Source: an uncultured Parvularculaceae bacterium
Lineage (GTDB): Bacteria > Pseudomonadota > Alphaproteobacteria > Caulobacterales > Parvularculaceae
Direction of reading: 5' to 3'
Length of the DNA stretch: 59,542 nucleotides
Assembly: GCA_913055785.1 (NCBI GenBank)
Contig: CAJXLJ010000017.1
Coordinates: forward strand, 1-59,542
In this document: piece after piece, positions 33,511 through 43,177 of the stretch
How positions within the stretch are numbered: the stretch's first letter is position 1
How the letters are laid out: the number at the start of each line of letters is the position of its first letter
Made by a program: the position numbers and the translations under genes
The notes under the pieces: generated by a model
What the model saw: only the letters and a program-made list of their open reading frames with translations
The model's database searches: none
What the model was told of the DNA's origin: nothing

Positions 33511-34297
33511 AACCCCAGGCCTGGCCGATCTGGGAGTAGGCGACCCCGCCATCGACGGCGAGCGTATCGCCGACGACATAGTCCCCCGCCTTCGATGCAA
33601 GGAAGACCGCCGCCCCGGCCATGTCTTCGGCTCGGCCGATTCGTTTGGCCGGAATCATCTTGGCGACAGCCTCGCCCATGTCCTTCGCCGCGCGATTCAT
33701 TTCGGAAGGAAAGGCGCCGGGCGCAATGCCGCTGACGCAGATATTATCCTCGATCAGCCGCGCCGCCATGCGCCGCGTCAGATGAATGACCGCCGCTTTC
33801 GACGCCTGATAAGCGTAAGTCTCCCACGGATTGATCTTGATCCCGTCGATCGAGGCAATGTTGATCACTTTGCCGGGCCGGTCAGCGCGCGCCGCGGCCT
33901 TCATGATCGCGTGAAGTTTCTGCGTCAGGAAGAACAGCGACTTCACGTTCAGATCCATCGTCTTGTCCCAGCCGCTTTCCGGGTACTCATCGAAATCGGC
34001 GCCCCAGGCGGCGCCGGCGTTGTTAACGAGGATGTCGAGCTTCGTCTCATGGGTCGAAAGCTCCGCCGCCAGCGTTTCGCAGCCAGCAACGCTCGAAAGG
34101 TCGTGAGGCAGCGATACGCATTCGCCGTATTGGGAAAGCTCTTCAGCTGTCTGGTCGCAGACCGGCGCCTTGCGTGCGGTGATGTAGACCTTCGCCCCCT
34201 GCTCGAGAAAACCTTGCGCAATCATCTTGCCGATGCCGCGCGACCCGCCGGTCACAAGCGCCGTGCGGCCTTCCAGAGAGAAGAGGTCTTTCATCAT
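33509..34297 (-). CDS. Short-chain dehydrogenase/reductase (classical SDR)
   Basis: 262 residues. The cofactor motif TGGSRGIG (about 16-23), NNAG (about 92), a catalytic serine in NIASIDG and YQASK (YxxxK) define a classical SDR. Arg near the cofactor motif suggests NADP(H) preference. Overall features resemble 3-oxoacyl-ACP reductase and gluconate 5-dehydrogenase-like members. The substrate cannot be assigned. It lies 12 nt downstream of the NTF2-like lipoprotein gene and is last in a minus-strand run, stopping at the strong terminator. Confidence 0.88.
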   Translation of the reverse strand: MMKDLFSLEGRTALVTGGSRGIGKMIAQGFLEQGAKVYITARKAPVCDQTAEELSQYGECVSLPHDLSSVAGCETLAAELSTHETKLDILVNNAGAAWGADFDEYPESGWDKTMDLNVKSLFFLTQKLHAIMKAAARADRPGKVINIASIDGIKINPWETYAYQASKAAVIHLTRRMAARLIEDNICVSGIAPGAFPSEMNRAAKDMGEAVAKMIPAKRIGRAEDMAGAAVFLASKAGDYVVGDTLAVDGGVAYSQIGQAWG

Positions 34298-34309
34298 GTT
34301 GTGTTTTTC

Positions 34310-34747
34310 CTATTGCGGCGGAAAGTACCAGAAGCGGCGCACCTTGCCGTTGCTGATCTCATAAACGACGATCGAGGACTGGCTTTTGCGTTCGCCGTCC
34401 TGTTCCCATACCGGAGTTTCGACGGCGGTGACGTATTTGCCGTTGACCGCGATATTCGAAAGGCTTGAGGAGACCGTCGGATACGACTCGAAATAGGCGA
34501 CGAGTTCGGAATGGAGCTGGTCGGCGCTTGACGTAACGACGCTCGACTGATTGCCCGTGACTTCCACCCAGGTCACATCCGCGCTCCAGTAATTGCGCAT
34601 TCTGTCGGGGTCATGGGCGTTGAACGCCTCCATCAGGCCGTTCACGACCTCAACCTCGTCGCCGGCCGCGACGGCTGGCTTCGCCCTTTCCGCATCGGGC
34701 GCACAGGCGCAGAGCATCAACAGCGCAACAATACCCAACAATCGCAT
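34310..34747 (-). CDS. SnoaL/NTF2-like lipoprotein of unknown function
   Basis: 145 residues from ATG 34747, which has AGGAG 8 nt upstream. The N-terminus MRLLGIVALLMLCACAPD has a lipobox-like LCAC with lipid-accepting Cys15. The rest is a single NTF2/SnoaL-like cone fold (VNGLMEAFNAHDPDRMRNYWSADVTW; KVRRFWYFPPQ at the C-terminus). These folds bind small hydrophobic ligands or act as isomerases; no function can be given. It lies 11 nt after metG in the same direction. Confidence 0.8.
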   Translation of the reverse strand: MRLLGIVALLMLCACAPDAERAKPAVAAGDEVEVVNGLMEAFNAHDPDRMRNYWSADVTWVEVTGNQSSVVTSSADQLHSELVAYFESYPTVSSSLSNIAVNGKYVTAVETPVWEQDGERKSQSSIVVYEISNGKVRRFWYFPPQ

Positions 34748-34758
34748 ATCCGTCGCTC

Positions 34759-36465
34759 CTATTGCGCCTTGAACCGCTGGCGCCATTCCTCAACCTGCTC
34801 GTCTTCTATCTTCGCGAAGAGAACCTCGGGAAGCGCGAACGCCTCCCCGCCCTTGAACCGCGAAAGCGCCGCGCCGACATCGTCCGGCCAGCGCGCCGCG
34901 GTTTCCGGATCAAGATCGAAGATGGCAAACATTTTATCCGCGGTAAACGGGATGACAGGCCGCGAAAGCGCCGCAAACACCACAATAAGGTTCAGCGCGC
35001 AGCGCACCGACGCTGCGGCGCGCTCCCGGTCTTCCTTGATCGCCGTCCAGGGCGCGGCGACCTGCAGATATTCGTTTCCGGCGACCCAGATCGCCCGCAG
35101 CTCGGTAAACGCCTTGCGAAACTCCATCTCTTCGAGATAGCCCGCATAGGCGGCGGCGCGGGTTTCAAGCTCCGCGATCAGCGCCTTCTCCGCTTCGCCA
35201 TAGGCGCCTTCGGCCGGGACTTCCTCTCCGAAACGCGCCTTGCAGAAACGCGTGATGCGATTGACGAAATTGCCGAGCACGTCGGCGAGATCCTTGTTAA
35301 CCACCGAAGCGAAATGCTCGAGCGTGAATGACGCGTCGTCGGATTCCGGGGCGTTCGCCATCAGGTGCCAGCGCCAGTAATCGGCGGGCAGGATTTCAAG
35401 CGCCTGATCCATGAAAATGCCGCGCTGTTCGCTGGTCGAGAATTTGCCGCCATACCAGGTCAGCCAGTTGAGCGATTTCAGGGCGTCGACGGTTTTCCAG
35501 GGCTCCTCCGATCCGAGGATCGTGCACGGGAAGCTCACCGTGTGGAACGCCACATTGTCCTTGCCCATCACTTGCACATATTTGACGTCATCTGCGCCCT
35601 TGTCGGTGCGCCACCAGCTTTCCCAGTCCTGTCCGTTCGATAGCGCCCATTCTTCGGTCGCGCCGATATATTCAATAGGCGCGTCAAACCACACGTAAAA
35701 CACCTTGTTTTCAAAACCAGGACGCGCCTCTCCTTCATAAGCAACGGGAACGCCCCATTGCAGGTCGCGGGTGATCGACCGGTCACGCAGCCCCTCTTTC
35801 AGCCATTTCTGCGCAATCGATTTTGTCAAAAGCGGCCAGCCGCTTTTTTCCTCGACCCATGCGGCGATCCGGTCCTGCAGTTTCGACTGCAGGAGATAAA
35901 GGTGTTTGGTCTCGCGCAATTCCACTTTGTGCGAACCGGAAATCGCCGAATAGGGATTTTTGAGATCGACGGGATCGAGAAGGCGTCCGCAATTATCGCA
36001 CTGGTCGCCGCGCGCCTTTTCGTAATCGCAATGTGGGCACGTCCCTTCCACATAGCGGTCGGGAAGAAATCGCATATCGTCGACGGAATAAACCTGCCGG
36101 TCCGTGCGCTCCTCAATCAGCCCCTTATTCTCAAGCGCCTTTGCGAAATGCTGGGTCAGGCGATGGTTCGGCGCGTTCGAGGAGCGTCCAAAATGATCGA
36201 AGGAAAGACCGAACGCCTCGCCCGCCTGTTTCTGGATGTCATGCTGTTCGCGGCAATATTCCCGGACGGTTTGCCCTGCGGCGCGGGCGGCGAGTTCAGC
36301 AGGCGTCCCATGCTCGTCGGTGGCGCAGATATAGAGCACCTCATGGCCTCGCTGGCGCTGGAAACGCGCATAGACATCGGCCGGAAGCATTGAGCCAACA
36401 AGGTTGCCCAAATGCTTGATTCCATTGATGTAAGGAAGCGCCGAAGTGATCAGGATGCGGGCCAT
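34759..36465 (-). CDS. metG: Methionyl-tRNA synthetase
   Basis: Charges tRNA-Met. The protein has 568 residues, class I fold. The HIGH motif is present as HLGN near residue 19 ([17 protein letters not shown]) and KMSKS as KFSTS in [13 protein letters not shown] zinc knuckle with four cysteines ([17 protein letters not shown]) lies in the connective domain. It lacks the C-terminal tRNA-binding (EMAP II-like) extension of longer MetRS forms. The last gene product residues ([10 protein letters not shown]) are complete. It heads a short run with the lipoprotein and SDR genes. Confidence 0.96.
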   Translation of the reverse strand: MARILITSALPYINGIKHLGNLVGSMLPADVYARFQRQRGHEVLYICATDEHGTPAELAARAAGQTVREYCREQHDIQKQAGEAFGLSFDHFGRSSNAPNHRLTQHFAKALENKGLIEERTDRQVYSVDDMRFLPDRYVEGTCPHCDYEKARGDQCDNCGRLLDPVDLKNPYSAISGSHKVELRETKHLYLLQSKLQDRIAAWVEEKSGWPLLTKSIAQKWLKEGLRDRSITRDLQWGVPVAYEGEARPGFENKVFYVWFDAPIEYIGATEEWALSNGQDWESWWRTDKGADDVKYVQVMGKDNVAFHTVSFPCTILGSEEPWKTVDALKSLNWLTWYGGKFSTSEQRGIFMDQALEILPADYWRWHLMANAPESDDASFTLEHFASVVNKDLADVLGNFVNRITRFCKARFGEEVPAEGAYGEAEKALIAELETRAAAYAGYLEEMEFRKAFTELRAIWVAGNEYLQVAAPWTAIKEDRERAAASVRCALNLIVVFAALSRPVIPFTADKMFAIFDLDPETAARWPDDVGAALSRFKGGEAFALPEVLFAKIEDEQVEEWRQRFKAQ

Positions 36466-36535
36466 GGGGGGACTTTCGTAAAATCGAGCCCGGTCTATAG
36501 CGGGTAGCGGCGAGCAGGGGCAAGGCGGGGCCCGG

Positions 36536-37033
36536 TCAGGCCGTCAGGTCCTTGAACATGATATAGGCGTCAACAAAACCGTCGCTTGGGTGGCGAAACG
36601 CGCCGGGAACCGTTCCGATGATCTCCATGCCAGCTTTCTTCCATGCTTTGACGGCGGCGATGTTGTTCGCCACGACGAGATTGAACTTCATGCCGCGAAA
36701 ACCCAAGGCGCGGGCCTGTTCCTGCGACTGAAGGCAAAGCGCGACGGCCAGCCCCTTCCCTCGCGCCCCTTCGGCGACGACATAGCCGGCGTTACAGACA
36801 TGATCCCCCGGCCCGCCCTGATCCGGCCTCAGGTAATAGACGCCAGCGACGGCGCCGATTTCATCGCGCGCAACCGCGTTATATCCATCGGTCTTGATCC
36901 AGTAAGTTTTGGCGCCGGTTTCGCTGACATCGAGCGGCAAGGGATACGACTCGCCGGCGCGAAAGGCAGGCTCCAGTACGCGCCACACTTCCGGCCAATC
37001 CGCTTCCTTCTGTTCGGCGATCATGAGAGTCAT
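36536..37033 (-). CDS. GNAT-family N-acetyltransferase
   Basis: 165 residues. The acetyl-CoA site is [18 protein letters not shown] (R/Q-x-x-G-x-G/A-type motif A), and motif B is [20 protein letters not shown]. The target amine is unknown. It lies upstream of metG with a 70-bp gap and 33 nt after the DUF1801 gene, on the same strand. No signal peptide. Confidence 0.88.
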   Translation of the reverse strand: MTLMIAEQKEADWPEVWRVLEPAFRAGESYPLPLDVSETGAKTYWIKTDGYNAVARDEIGAVAGVYYLRPDQGGPGDHVCNAGYVVAEGARGKGLAVALCLQSQEQARALGFRGMKFNLVVANNIAAVKAWKKAGMEIIGTVPGAFRHPSDGFVDAYIMFKDLTA

Positions 37034-37066
37034 GCCGTTTTCCGTCGCGCAATCACTCCGCTCGCC

Positions 37067-37489
37067 TCAACCCCATTTTCGTTTCGTCGTCTTGTATGAT
37101 TTCGCAACGATTTTCTCGAGAACGCCGATATCGACCTTGTCAAGACTGTTCACATAAAGACAGCTTTTGCCGTTCTTATAGGGTCCGAGCTTTTTCAAGA
37201 GCGGTTCCTCGTCCCCAAGCGAGCCGAGGACATACAGCACCATATTCGCCTTGCGCGGACTGAAGCCTACGGCCAACATGTCGCCTTCGCGGCCGCTTTC
37301 ATACTTATAGTGGTATTCGCCGAACCCGATAATCGACGGCCCCCACATTTTCGCCTTTTCGCCGGTAACCTTTTTCATCATCGCGAGAAGCGTCTTCGCA
37401 TCTTTCTTGCGGGTTTCATTCTCGACGGTGTTGATAAAGGCCGTCACGCTCATCTTTGTCGGCTTGGTTTTCAAGTCCGCTTTCGCCAT
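37067..37489 (-). CDS. DUF1801-family small protein
   Basis: 140 residues from ATG 37489 (MAKADLKTKPTKMSVTAFI); a much longer upstream frame overlaps the MFS gene and is not credible. The segment VTGEKAKMWGPSIIGFGEYHYKYESGREGD with the aromatic-rich strand FSPRKANMVLYVL is typical of the DUF1801/YdhG-like fold. Function unknown. The ATG shares its first base with the stop of the MFS gene (TAATG), indicating coupled translation. Confidence 0.85.
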   Translation of the reverse strand: MAKADLKTKPTKMSVTAFINTVENETRKKDAKTLLAMMKKVTGEKAKMWGPSIIGFGEYHYKYESGREGDMLAVGFSPRKANMVLYVLGSLGDEEPLLKKLGPYKNGKSCLYVNSLDKVDIGVLEKIVAKSYKTTKRKWG

Positions 37490-38802
37490 TACGTTTTCTC
37501 CCCGGTTGCTTTCGCCCAGTCCGCCGGAATTTTCTTGGCGGTCCAGAAAAACGCAAGCGCCGCCAGAAACGAAAATCCCGAGAGTGTCGACAGCGCGATA
37601 CGCAAGCCGGCCGTCTCGCCATATTCGCCCGCGAAAATATCCGACGCCGCGCCGACCCATAACGGGCCGAGCCCCAGCGCGATAAAATTCAGGATCAGAA
37701 AGAAAAACGCCGTTGCAAAGGCGCGCTGCTTCACCGGCGCAAGCGTCTGCACCAGCGAAAATGACGGTCCGAGATAAATTCCAAGGCCGATCAGAAATGG
37801 CGCCGACCAGAACAGCGCCCAGAACGCCGTCGGCGCCCAGATTGAGGCGAGACCGACCGGAATGGTCAGCAACATGCCAACGCCCGGGATCCACGCATAG
37901 GCGCCTTTGTCTTTCTTGCCGAAACGATCCGTCAGAAAGCCGCCGCCCCAGGTGCCGATTCCGTAAATCACGCCGTTGAGGATGCCGAGCGGCAAGGTGA
38001 TCTCGACGTAACTCAGCTCATAGGTCCGCCGATAAAAATCGACGACCCACAAACCGATCCCGTAGCCGGTGAAGGAGGCGAGCGTCACCGAAACGATCAC
38101 GCCCCAATAAGTCGGAATCCGCAGAAGAACTTTCAGACCTTCGGAGAACTTCACCGGCGTGGCGACGGCGCCGCCTTTTTCCTGCGTGCCGCGGATCGGT
38201 TCGCGCACGAAGATTTTGAGTATGATCGCGAGCAGGACGCCAGGGATGCCGACGATAAAAAAGGCGTTGCGCCAACCGAGCTCCTGCAACACCCAGCCGC
38301 CGGCGAGAAACGCAAACATCTGACCGAAGGGAATGCCGAGGGAGTAGATCGAGAGCGCGCTCGCGCGTTTTTCCTTGGGGAAGTAATCGGAAATCAGGGA
38401 ATGGGCGGGCGGCGATCCGCCGGCCTCGCCGATGCCGACGCCAATACGCGCCAGAGTGAGCTGCAGGGCGTTGGCGGATAGTCCGGAAAGCGCCGTGAAG
38501 CCGGACCATACGGCCAGCGATATTGCAATGATGTTCACCCGGTTCCAGCGGTCCGCAAGCCAGGCGATGGGAATGCCGAGCGTCGTGTAGAGAACCGCAA
38601 AGGCGAGCCCTTTCAACAAGCCCAGCATGGAATCGGAGAGGCCGAGATCCTCCTTGATCGCCGGCGAGAGGATCGCAATGATCTGCCTGTCTACAAAATT
38701 GAATGTGTAAACGAGCGTCAGCACCGACAGGACGAAATAGCTGTAGCGGCGGGCGGCTCTATCTCCCTGCGCAGCCTCGGCAGGGCCTGTCTCATTCGCC
38801 AT
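37489..38802 (-). CDS. MFS transporter, spinster-like
   Basis: 437 residues from ATG 38802 (MANETGPAEAAQGDRAARR). There are about 12 membrane helices; the first holds LVYTFNFVDRQIIAIL, typical of the spinster-like (sphingosine-1-phosphate transporter-like) branch. The MFS loop motif is IAWLADRWNRV, and RIGVGIGEAGGSPPAHSLISDYFP follows helix 4. Substrate unknown; bacterial members carry lipids, sugars or hydrophobic acids. Translationally coupled to the DUF1801 gene downstream. Confidence 0.88.
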   Translation of the reverse strand: MANETGPAEAAQGDRAARRYSYFVLSVLTLVYTFNFVDRQIIAILSPAIKEDLGLSDSMLGLLKGLAFAVLYTTLGIPIAWLADRWNRVNIIAISLAVWSGFTALSGLSANALQLTLARIGVGIGEAGGSPPAHSLISDYFPKEKRASALSIYSLGIPFGQMFAFLAGGWVLQELGWRNAFFIVGIPGVLLAIILKIFVREPIRGTQEKGGAVATPVKFSEGLKVLLRIPTYWGVIVSVTLASFTGYGIGLWVVDFYRRTYELSYVEITLPLGILNGVIYGIGTWGGGFLTDRFGKKDKGAYAWIPGVGMLLTIPVGLASIWAPTAFWALFWSAPFLIGLGIYLGPSFSLVQTLAPVKQRAFATAFFFLILNFIALGLGPLWVGAASDIFAGEYGETAGLRIALSTLSGFSFLAALAFFWTAKKIPADWAKATGEKT

Positions 38803-38913
38803 TAAACACCTGCAATTGAGAACCTCCCGCCCTTTGTGTGATTGATCGTTTATAGGCGCGATGAGAATGCGTAAGATCGCACGAGATCGCAAGACGGAAG
38901 GACATGAAACCCC

Positions 38914-39906
38914 ATGAAAGCGATGATGAGCCACGAGCCCGGCGGAGCTGAAACGCTGAAGCTGACGGAAGTCGAGACGCCCGAACCCGGTCCCGGCCAG
39001 TTGCGCGTCGCCGTTAAGGCGGCAGGCGTCAACTTTCCCGACACGCTCATCATCCGCGATCTCTACCAGTTCAAGCCGCCCCGCCCTTTCGCCCCCGGGG
39101 GCGAAATCGCCGGCGTCGTCGAGGCGGTTGGCGACGGGGTTTTTGGTTTTTCCATCGGCGACCGCGTGCTTGCGGGCGGAATCAATGGCGGTTTCGCCAC
39201 GCATTTCATCGCCGACGCGGCGCGCACCAACAAAATTCCTGACGAGATGCCGTTCGACGAAGCCGCCGGCTTCATGCTCACCTACGGCACCTCTCATTAC
39301 GCGCTGAAAGACCGCGCGCAATTGCAGGCCGGCCAGTCGCTTTTCATCCTCGGCGCGGCGGGCGGCGTCGGCGCGGCGGCGATCGAACTCGGCAAGGCGT
39401 TCGGCGCAAAAGTCGTGGCGGGCGTTTCATCGGAAGAAAAGGCCGCATTCTGCAAGGAGCTCGGCGCTGACGAAACGCTCGTTTATCCGCGTGAACTGGA
39501 CAGGGACGGACAGAAGGCGCTTTCCGGCGAAATCAAGCGGCTTTGCGGCGGCGAAGGCGCGAATGTGGTCTACGACGCCGTCGGCGGGGACTACGCCGAA
39601 CCCGCCGTGCGGGCGCTCGCCTGGGAAGGGCGGTTTCTGGTCGTCGGCTTTCCCGCCGGCATTCCGAAAATACCGCTTAATCTGACGCTCCTGAAATCCT
39701 GCCAGATCGTCGGCGTCTTCTGGGGCGCTTTTACAATGCGCAATCCGGCGAAAAACGCGGAATATGTCGCCGAACTTTTCGACTTCTACAAAACCGGGAA
39801 AATCCGCCCCCGGATCACTGCAAGCTTTCCGCTGGAAGACGCAGCGAAAGCGCTTAAACTTCTCGAAGAACGGAAAGCGACCGGAAAAGTCGTTCTAACC
39901 GTCTGA
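38914..39906 (+). CDS. NADPH:quinone oxidoreductase / zinc-free MDR alcohol dehydrogenase family
   Basis: 330 residues of the medium-chain dehydrogenase/reductase family without the zinc ligands. N-terminal GroES-like domain (VAVKAAGVNFPDTLIIRDLYQ), Rossmann motif LFILGAAGGVGAAAIELGKAFGA (about 143-165) and DAVGGDYAEPAVRALAWEGR. This pattern is that of quinone oxidoreductases and enoyl-reductase-like proteins, using NADPH. GGAAGGA lies about 12 nt before the chosen ATG. It precedes a secreted SnoaL-like gene by 15 nt, so the two are probably co-transcribed. Confidence 0.9.
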   Translation: MKAMMSHEPGGAETLKLTEVETPEPGPGQLRVAVKAAGVNFPDTLIIRDLYQFKPPRPFAPGGEIAGVVEAVGDGVFGFSIGDRVLAGGINGGFATHFIADAARTNKIPDEMPFDEAAGFMLTYGTSHYALKDRAQLQAGQSLFILGAAGGVGAAAIELGKAFGAKVVAGVSSEEKAAFCKELGADETLVYPRELDRDGQKALSGEIKRLCGGEGANVVYDAVGGDYAEPAVRALAWEGRFLVVGFPAGIPKIPLNLTLLKSCQIVGVFWGAFTMRNPAKNAEYVAELFDFYKTGKIRPRITASFPLEDAAKALKLLEERKATGKVVLTV

Positions 39907-39921
39907 CAAGGAACATTCATC

Positions 39922-40404
39922 ATGAAGCACCTTCTCGCGATAGCAGTTACGCTCCTGTGCGTCCCTACCCTGGCGTTTGCGCAAACTGAGGATGACAAAG
40001 CGGCGGTCCTCGCCACGCTCCAGTCGTGGAATCAAGGCTGGGCGGAAAAGAACGTGGAAATGGCTATTGCAGCATACGCAGAAGATACTGACTGGACGAA
40101 TGCTTTCGGTGACAGGTTTCAGGGACGCGAAGCGCTGAAAGAAGGACTGGAATTCATTTTCAGCCTCGACTTCGTCATGGCGGGGGATTCCCAGACCAAT
40201 GAGTACGAGGACATCAAGTTCCTTACGCCAGACATCGCTCTCCTGCGCAGCAAACTCGTAAGAACCGGCCAGAAATATCCTGACGGCTCAATGCGGCCGG
40301 ACCGGTATATCAATCACTTGCGCGTCTATGAAAAGCGAGACGGCGCGTGGCTGATCGTCAGCCACTTGATTTCCCAGGCGCAGGTAAAGGGCAATCCTGA
40401 GTAA
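39922..40404 (+). CDS. Secreted SnoaL-like (DUF4440-type) protein
   Basis: 160 residues. Sec signal peptide MKHLLAIAVTLLCVPTLAFA (cleavage near 20). One NTF2-like domain follows (LQSWNQGWAEKNVEMAIAAYAEDTDW; SHLISQAQ at the end). Likely periplasmic. Binding or enzymatic role unknown. GC content looks lower than for the neighbours. It follows the quinone oxidoreductase by 15 nt. Confidence 0.82.
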   Translation: MKHLLAIAVTLLCVPTLAFAQTEDDKAAVLATLQSWNQGWAEKNVEMAIAAYAEDTDWTNAFGDRFQGREALKEGLEFIFSLDFVMAGDSQTNEYEDIKFLTPDIALLRSKLVRTGQKYPDGSMRPDRYINHLRVYEKRDGAWLIVSHLISQAQVKGNPE

Positions 40405-40441
40405 AGCCGGATCTTCAACCGCCCCTTTCCCTTCGCGATGA

Positions 40442-41548
<1,107 letters not shown>

Positions 41549-41605
41549 CAGCTTGCGCGTTCGAAATTCAAAGCGCATAGTAACGGACATCAAGCGGGGA
41601 GCGAA

Positions 41606-41914
41606 ATGCAAACAAAACTCATCATTGCAGCGGCGTCATTGCTCCTGACGGCTACCGCGTCAGCCGAAGTCAAAGACCGCAAAGCCGAAGAAATGTGTAC
41701 CGGCCAGAAAACCACCGAGGACTACCCTCGCTGGTCATTGATTACTGGCGACTGCAAAGACGCCAATGTGTCCGTTTGCAAGATCGAACGGAAAGACGGC
41801 CTTCAGGCCGAATATATATGCATGCCGGAAGACCGCCCCAGTGACGACGATGGCGACGGCGACGCCTCTTCCTCCGGAGGAGGTGGTCGCTCAAAGCCAA
41901 CACACCAATACTAA
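41606..41914 (+). CDS. Small secreted cysteine-containing protein of unknown function
   Basis: 102 residues. Signal peptide MQTKLIIAAASLLLTATASA (cleavage near 20). Four cysteines after cleavage (MCTGQ, GDCKD, VCKI, ICMPE) could form two disulfides. The last 25 residues are a low-complexity Asp/Ser/Gly tail (SDDDGDGDASSSGGGGRS). I recognise no family. GC (about 50-55%) is lower than in the neighbourhood. The convergent-looking start of the next gene overlaps its 3' flank. Confidence 0.65.
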   Translation: MQTKLIIAAASLLLTATASAEVKDRKAEEMCTGQKTTEDYPRWSLITGDCKDANVSVCKIERKDGLQAEYICMPEDRPSDDDGDGDASSSGGGGRSKPTHQY

Positions 41915-41945
41915 TTGTCGCCTCTACCATTCCGGGAGCATCGTT

Positions 41946-42980
41946 ATTCGGCAGATAGTTCATATCGCTGCAGCCCTTTTACTCGCGTCATGCGCGAGCA
42001 GCGCCTCCGCGCCGTCCGCGCATCATGATAGTGACTTTTCATTCGTCGTCATCGGCGATGCGCCCTATGGCGATGAAGACATGGAAATGCTCGCCGAAGC
42101 GCTGCCGCGCATCAAGGACGGCGGCTATCCGTTCGTTATTCATGTAGGCGACTACAAGGGCGGCGGCCAGGAATGCACGGGCTTTCATGACGCGCGTTTT
42201 CAGACGCTCATGGATACGCTGCAGCCGCTTCCGGTCTTTTACACGCCGGGCGACAATGAATGGACTGACTGCGACCGCTTCAAACATCCGCAGACCGGCG
42301 AGCCTTATTCCGACCTCAAGCGCCTTGATCGGGTGCGCGAACTCTTCTTCGCCGATCCGCCGACCTCGGCGATGGGCTACAAGCGGCAGGCCGGCTTTCC
42401 TGAAAACGCCAGCTGGACTTATGCGGGCGTTCGCTTCCTGACACTTCACGTGACCGGCACCAATAACGGCCGCGACTGGGTGACCGGCGACCCGCTTGAA
42501 GACGCCCTCGCCGCCGTGACCGCCCGTGACGCCGCCAATCTCGCCTGGCTGGCGGAAGGCTTCACCGCCGCCAAGACGGAAGGCGCCCGCGCCGTTGTTC
42601 TCGCCATGCAGGCGGACATGACCGATATCGGGAGCAAGCCGGAAGACCTGATGTGTGCGGACGTCGCCGCGAACAGCGATCACCCCTGCGACGCCTTCGC
42701 CGACCTCCGCGCCGCCATCCGCGACGCAGCGAAGGGTTTCGCCGGCCCGGTGCTGCTCATCCATGGCGACACTGCGCCTTTCACCCTCGGACAGTCCTTC
42801 GCCGGCGAGGAAGCGCCTTCCCTTTGGCGGCTCAACGCAGCCGGCGACTCCGGCGTCGGCCGCACCGGCATCCCCTACGGGGTGCGGGACGTAACCGTGG
42901 TGACCCTGACGCCCGGGGCGCACCCGCCATTCGCCGCTATCGGCCTTGTTTCCGGCAAGGCGCCCAAAGCCGGCCGCTAA
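41946..42980 (+). CDS. Metallophosphoesterase-like lipoprotein, apparent ATT start
   Basis: About 344 residues. A lipoprotein signal (VHIAAALLLASC, lipid-accepting Cys) directly precedes a calcineurin-like phosphoesterase domain. The metal-site motifs are DFSFVVIGDAPYG, FVIHVGDYKGGG and FYTPGDNEW, with LLIHGDTAPF near the C-terminus. The first motif lacks the usual DxH histidine. No ATG, GTG or TTG lies in frame at the right place. ATT 41946 is 7 nt after GGGAG and would start exactly at the signal peptide. Earlier in-frame starts (ATG 41766 or 41850) would run through the previous gene. Phosphatase, nuclease or phosphodiesterase activity cannot be told apart. Confidence 0.72.
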   Translation: MRQIVHIAAALLLASCASSASAPSAHHDSDFSFVVIGDAPYGDEDMEMLAEALPRIKDGGYPFVIHVGDYKGGGQECTGFHDARFQTLMDTLQPLPVFYTPGDNEWTDCDRFKHPQTGEPYSDLKRLDRVRELFFADPPTSAMGYKRQAGFPENASWTYAGVRFLTLHVTGTNNGRDWVTGDPLEDALAAVTARDAANLAWLAEGFTAAKTEGARAVVLAMQADMTDIGSKPEDLMCADVAANSDHPCDAFADLRAAIRDAAKGFAGPVLLIHGDTAPFTLGQSFAGEEAPSLWRLNAAGDSGVGRTGIPYGVRDVTVVTLTPGAHPPFAAIGLVSGKAPKAGR

Positions 42981-42992
42981 CGGCTCATTGAG

Positions 42993-43012
42993 CCGGATCA
43001 TTTTTGGTCCGG
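42993..43012 (+). terminator. Candidate terminator after the phosphoesterase gene
   Basis: CCGGATC (42993-42999) pairs with GGTCCGG (43006-43012), including one G-T pair, around a six-base loop ATTTTT. The T-run comes only after GCGACGA (TTTTCTCTTT), which weakens it as an intrinsic terminator. It separates the phosphoesterase from the polyamine leader. Confidence 0.35.
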
Positions 43013-43051
43013 GCGACGATTTTCTCTTTACAAGTCCCGTAACAATCCTTA

Positions 43052-43172
43052 GATGCCCGGTTCTCGCCAAGTCCGGGATCTTCTCGTGGGGCTGGCGGCC
43101 TGTTTGATCGCTGTGTCGTCGGTAAGGATTCGTGGCGTTTAACCGGCGGCCCGGCCCCAAATCGGAGGTCCC
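43052..43172 (+). ncRNA. Structured 5' leader of the polyamine operon, speF-motif candidate
   Basis: A stem GAT-(G)-CCCGG (43052-43060) / CCGGGATC (43073-43080) with a 12-nt loop is followed by a long-range pairing GGGGCTGG (43088-43095) / CCGGCCCC (43151-43158). That pairing ends just before the ribosome site GGAGG (43163-43167). An RNA element named speF is known upstream of ornithine-decarboxylase genes in alphaproteobacteria. The position, length and structure here are compatible with it, but I cannot match it to the covariance model by eye. Confidence 0.5.
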
Positions 43173-43177
43173 ATGAG

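Noticed and set aside
38870-38896. Short direct repeats AGATCGCA upstream of the quinone oxidoreductase
   Set aside because: Two short copies with a single-codon-like period; not enough for an operator claim.
42039-43160. 373-residue open frame on the minus strand
   Set aside because: Antisense to the phosphoesterase gene and the polyamine leader; low-complexity composition.
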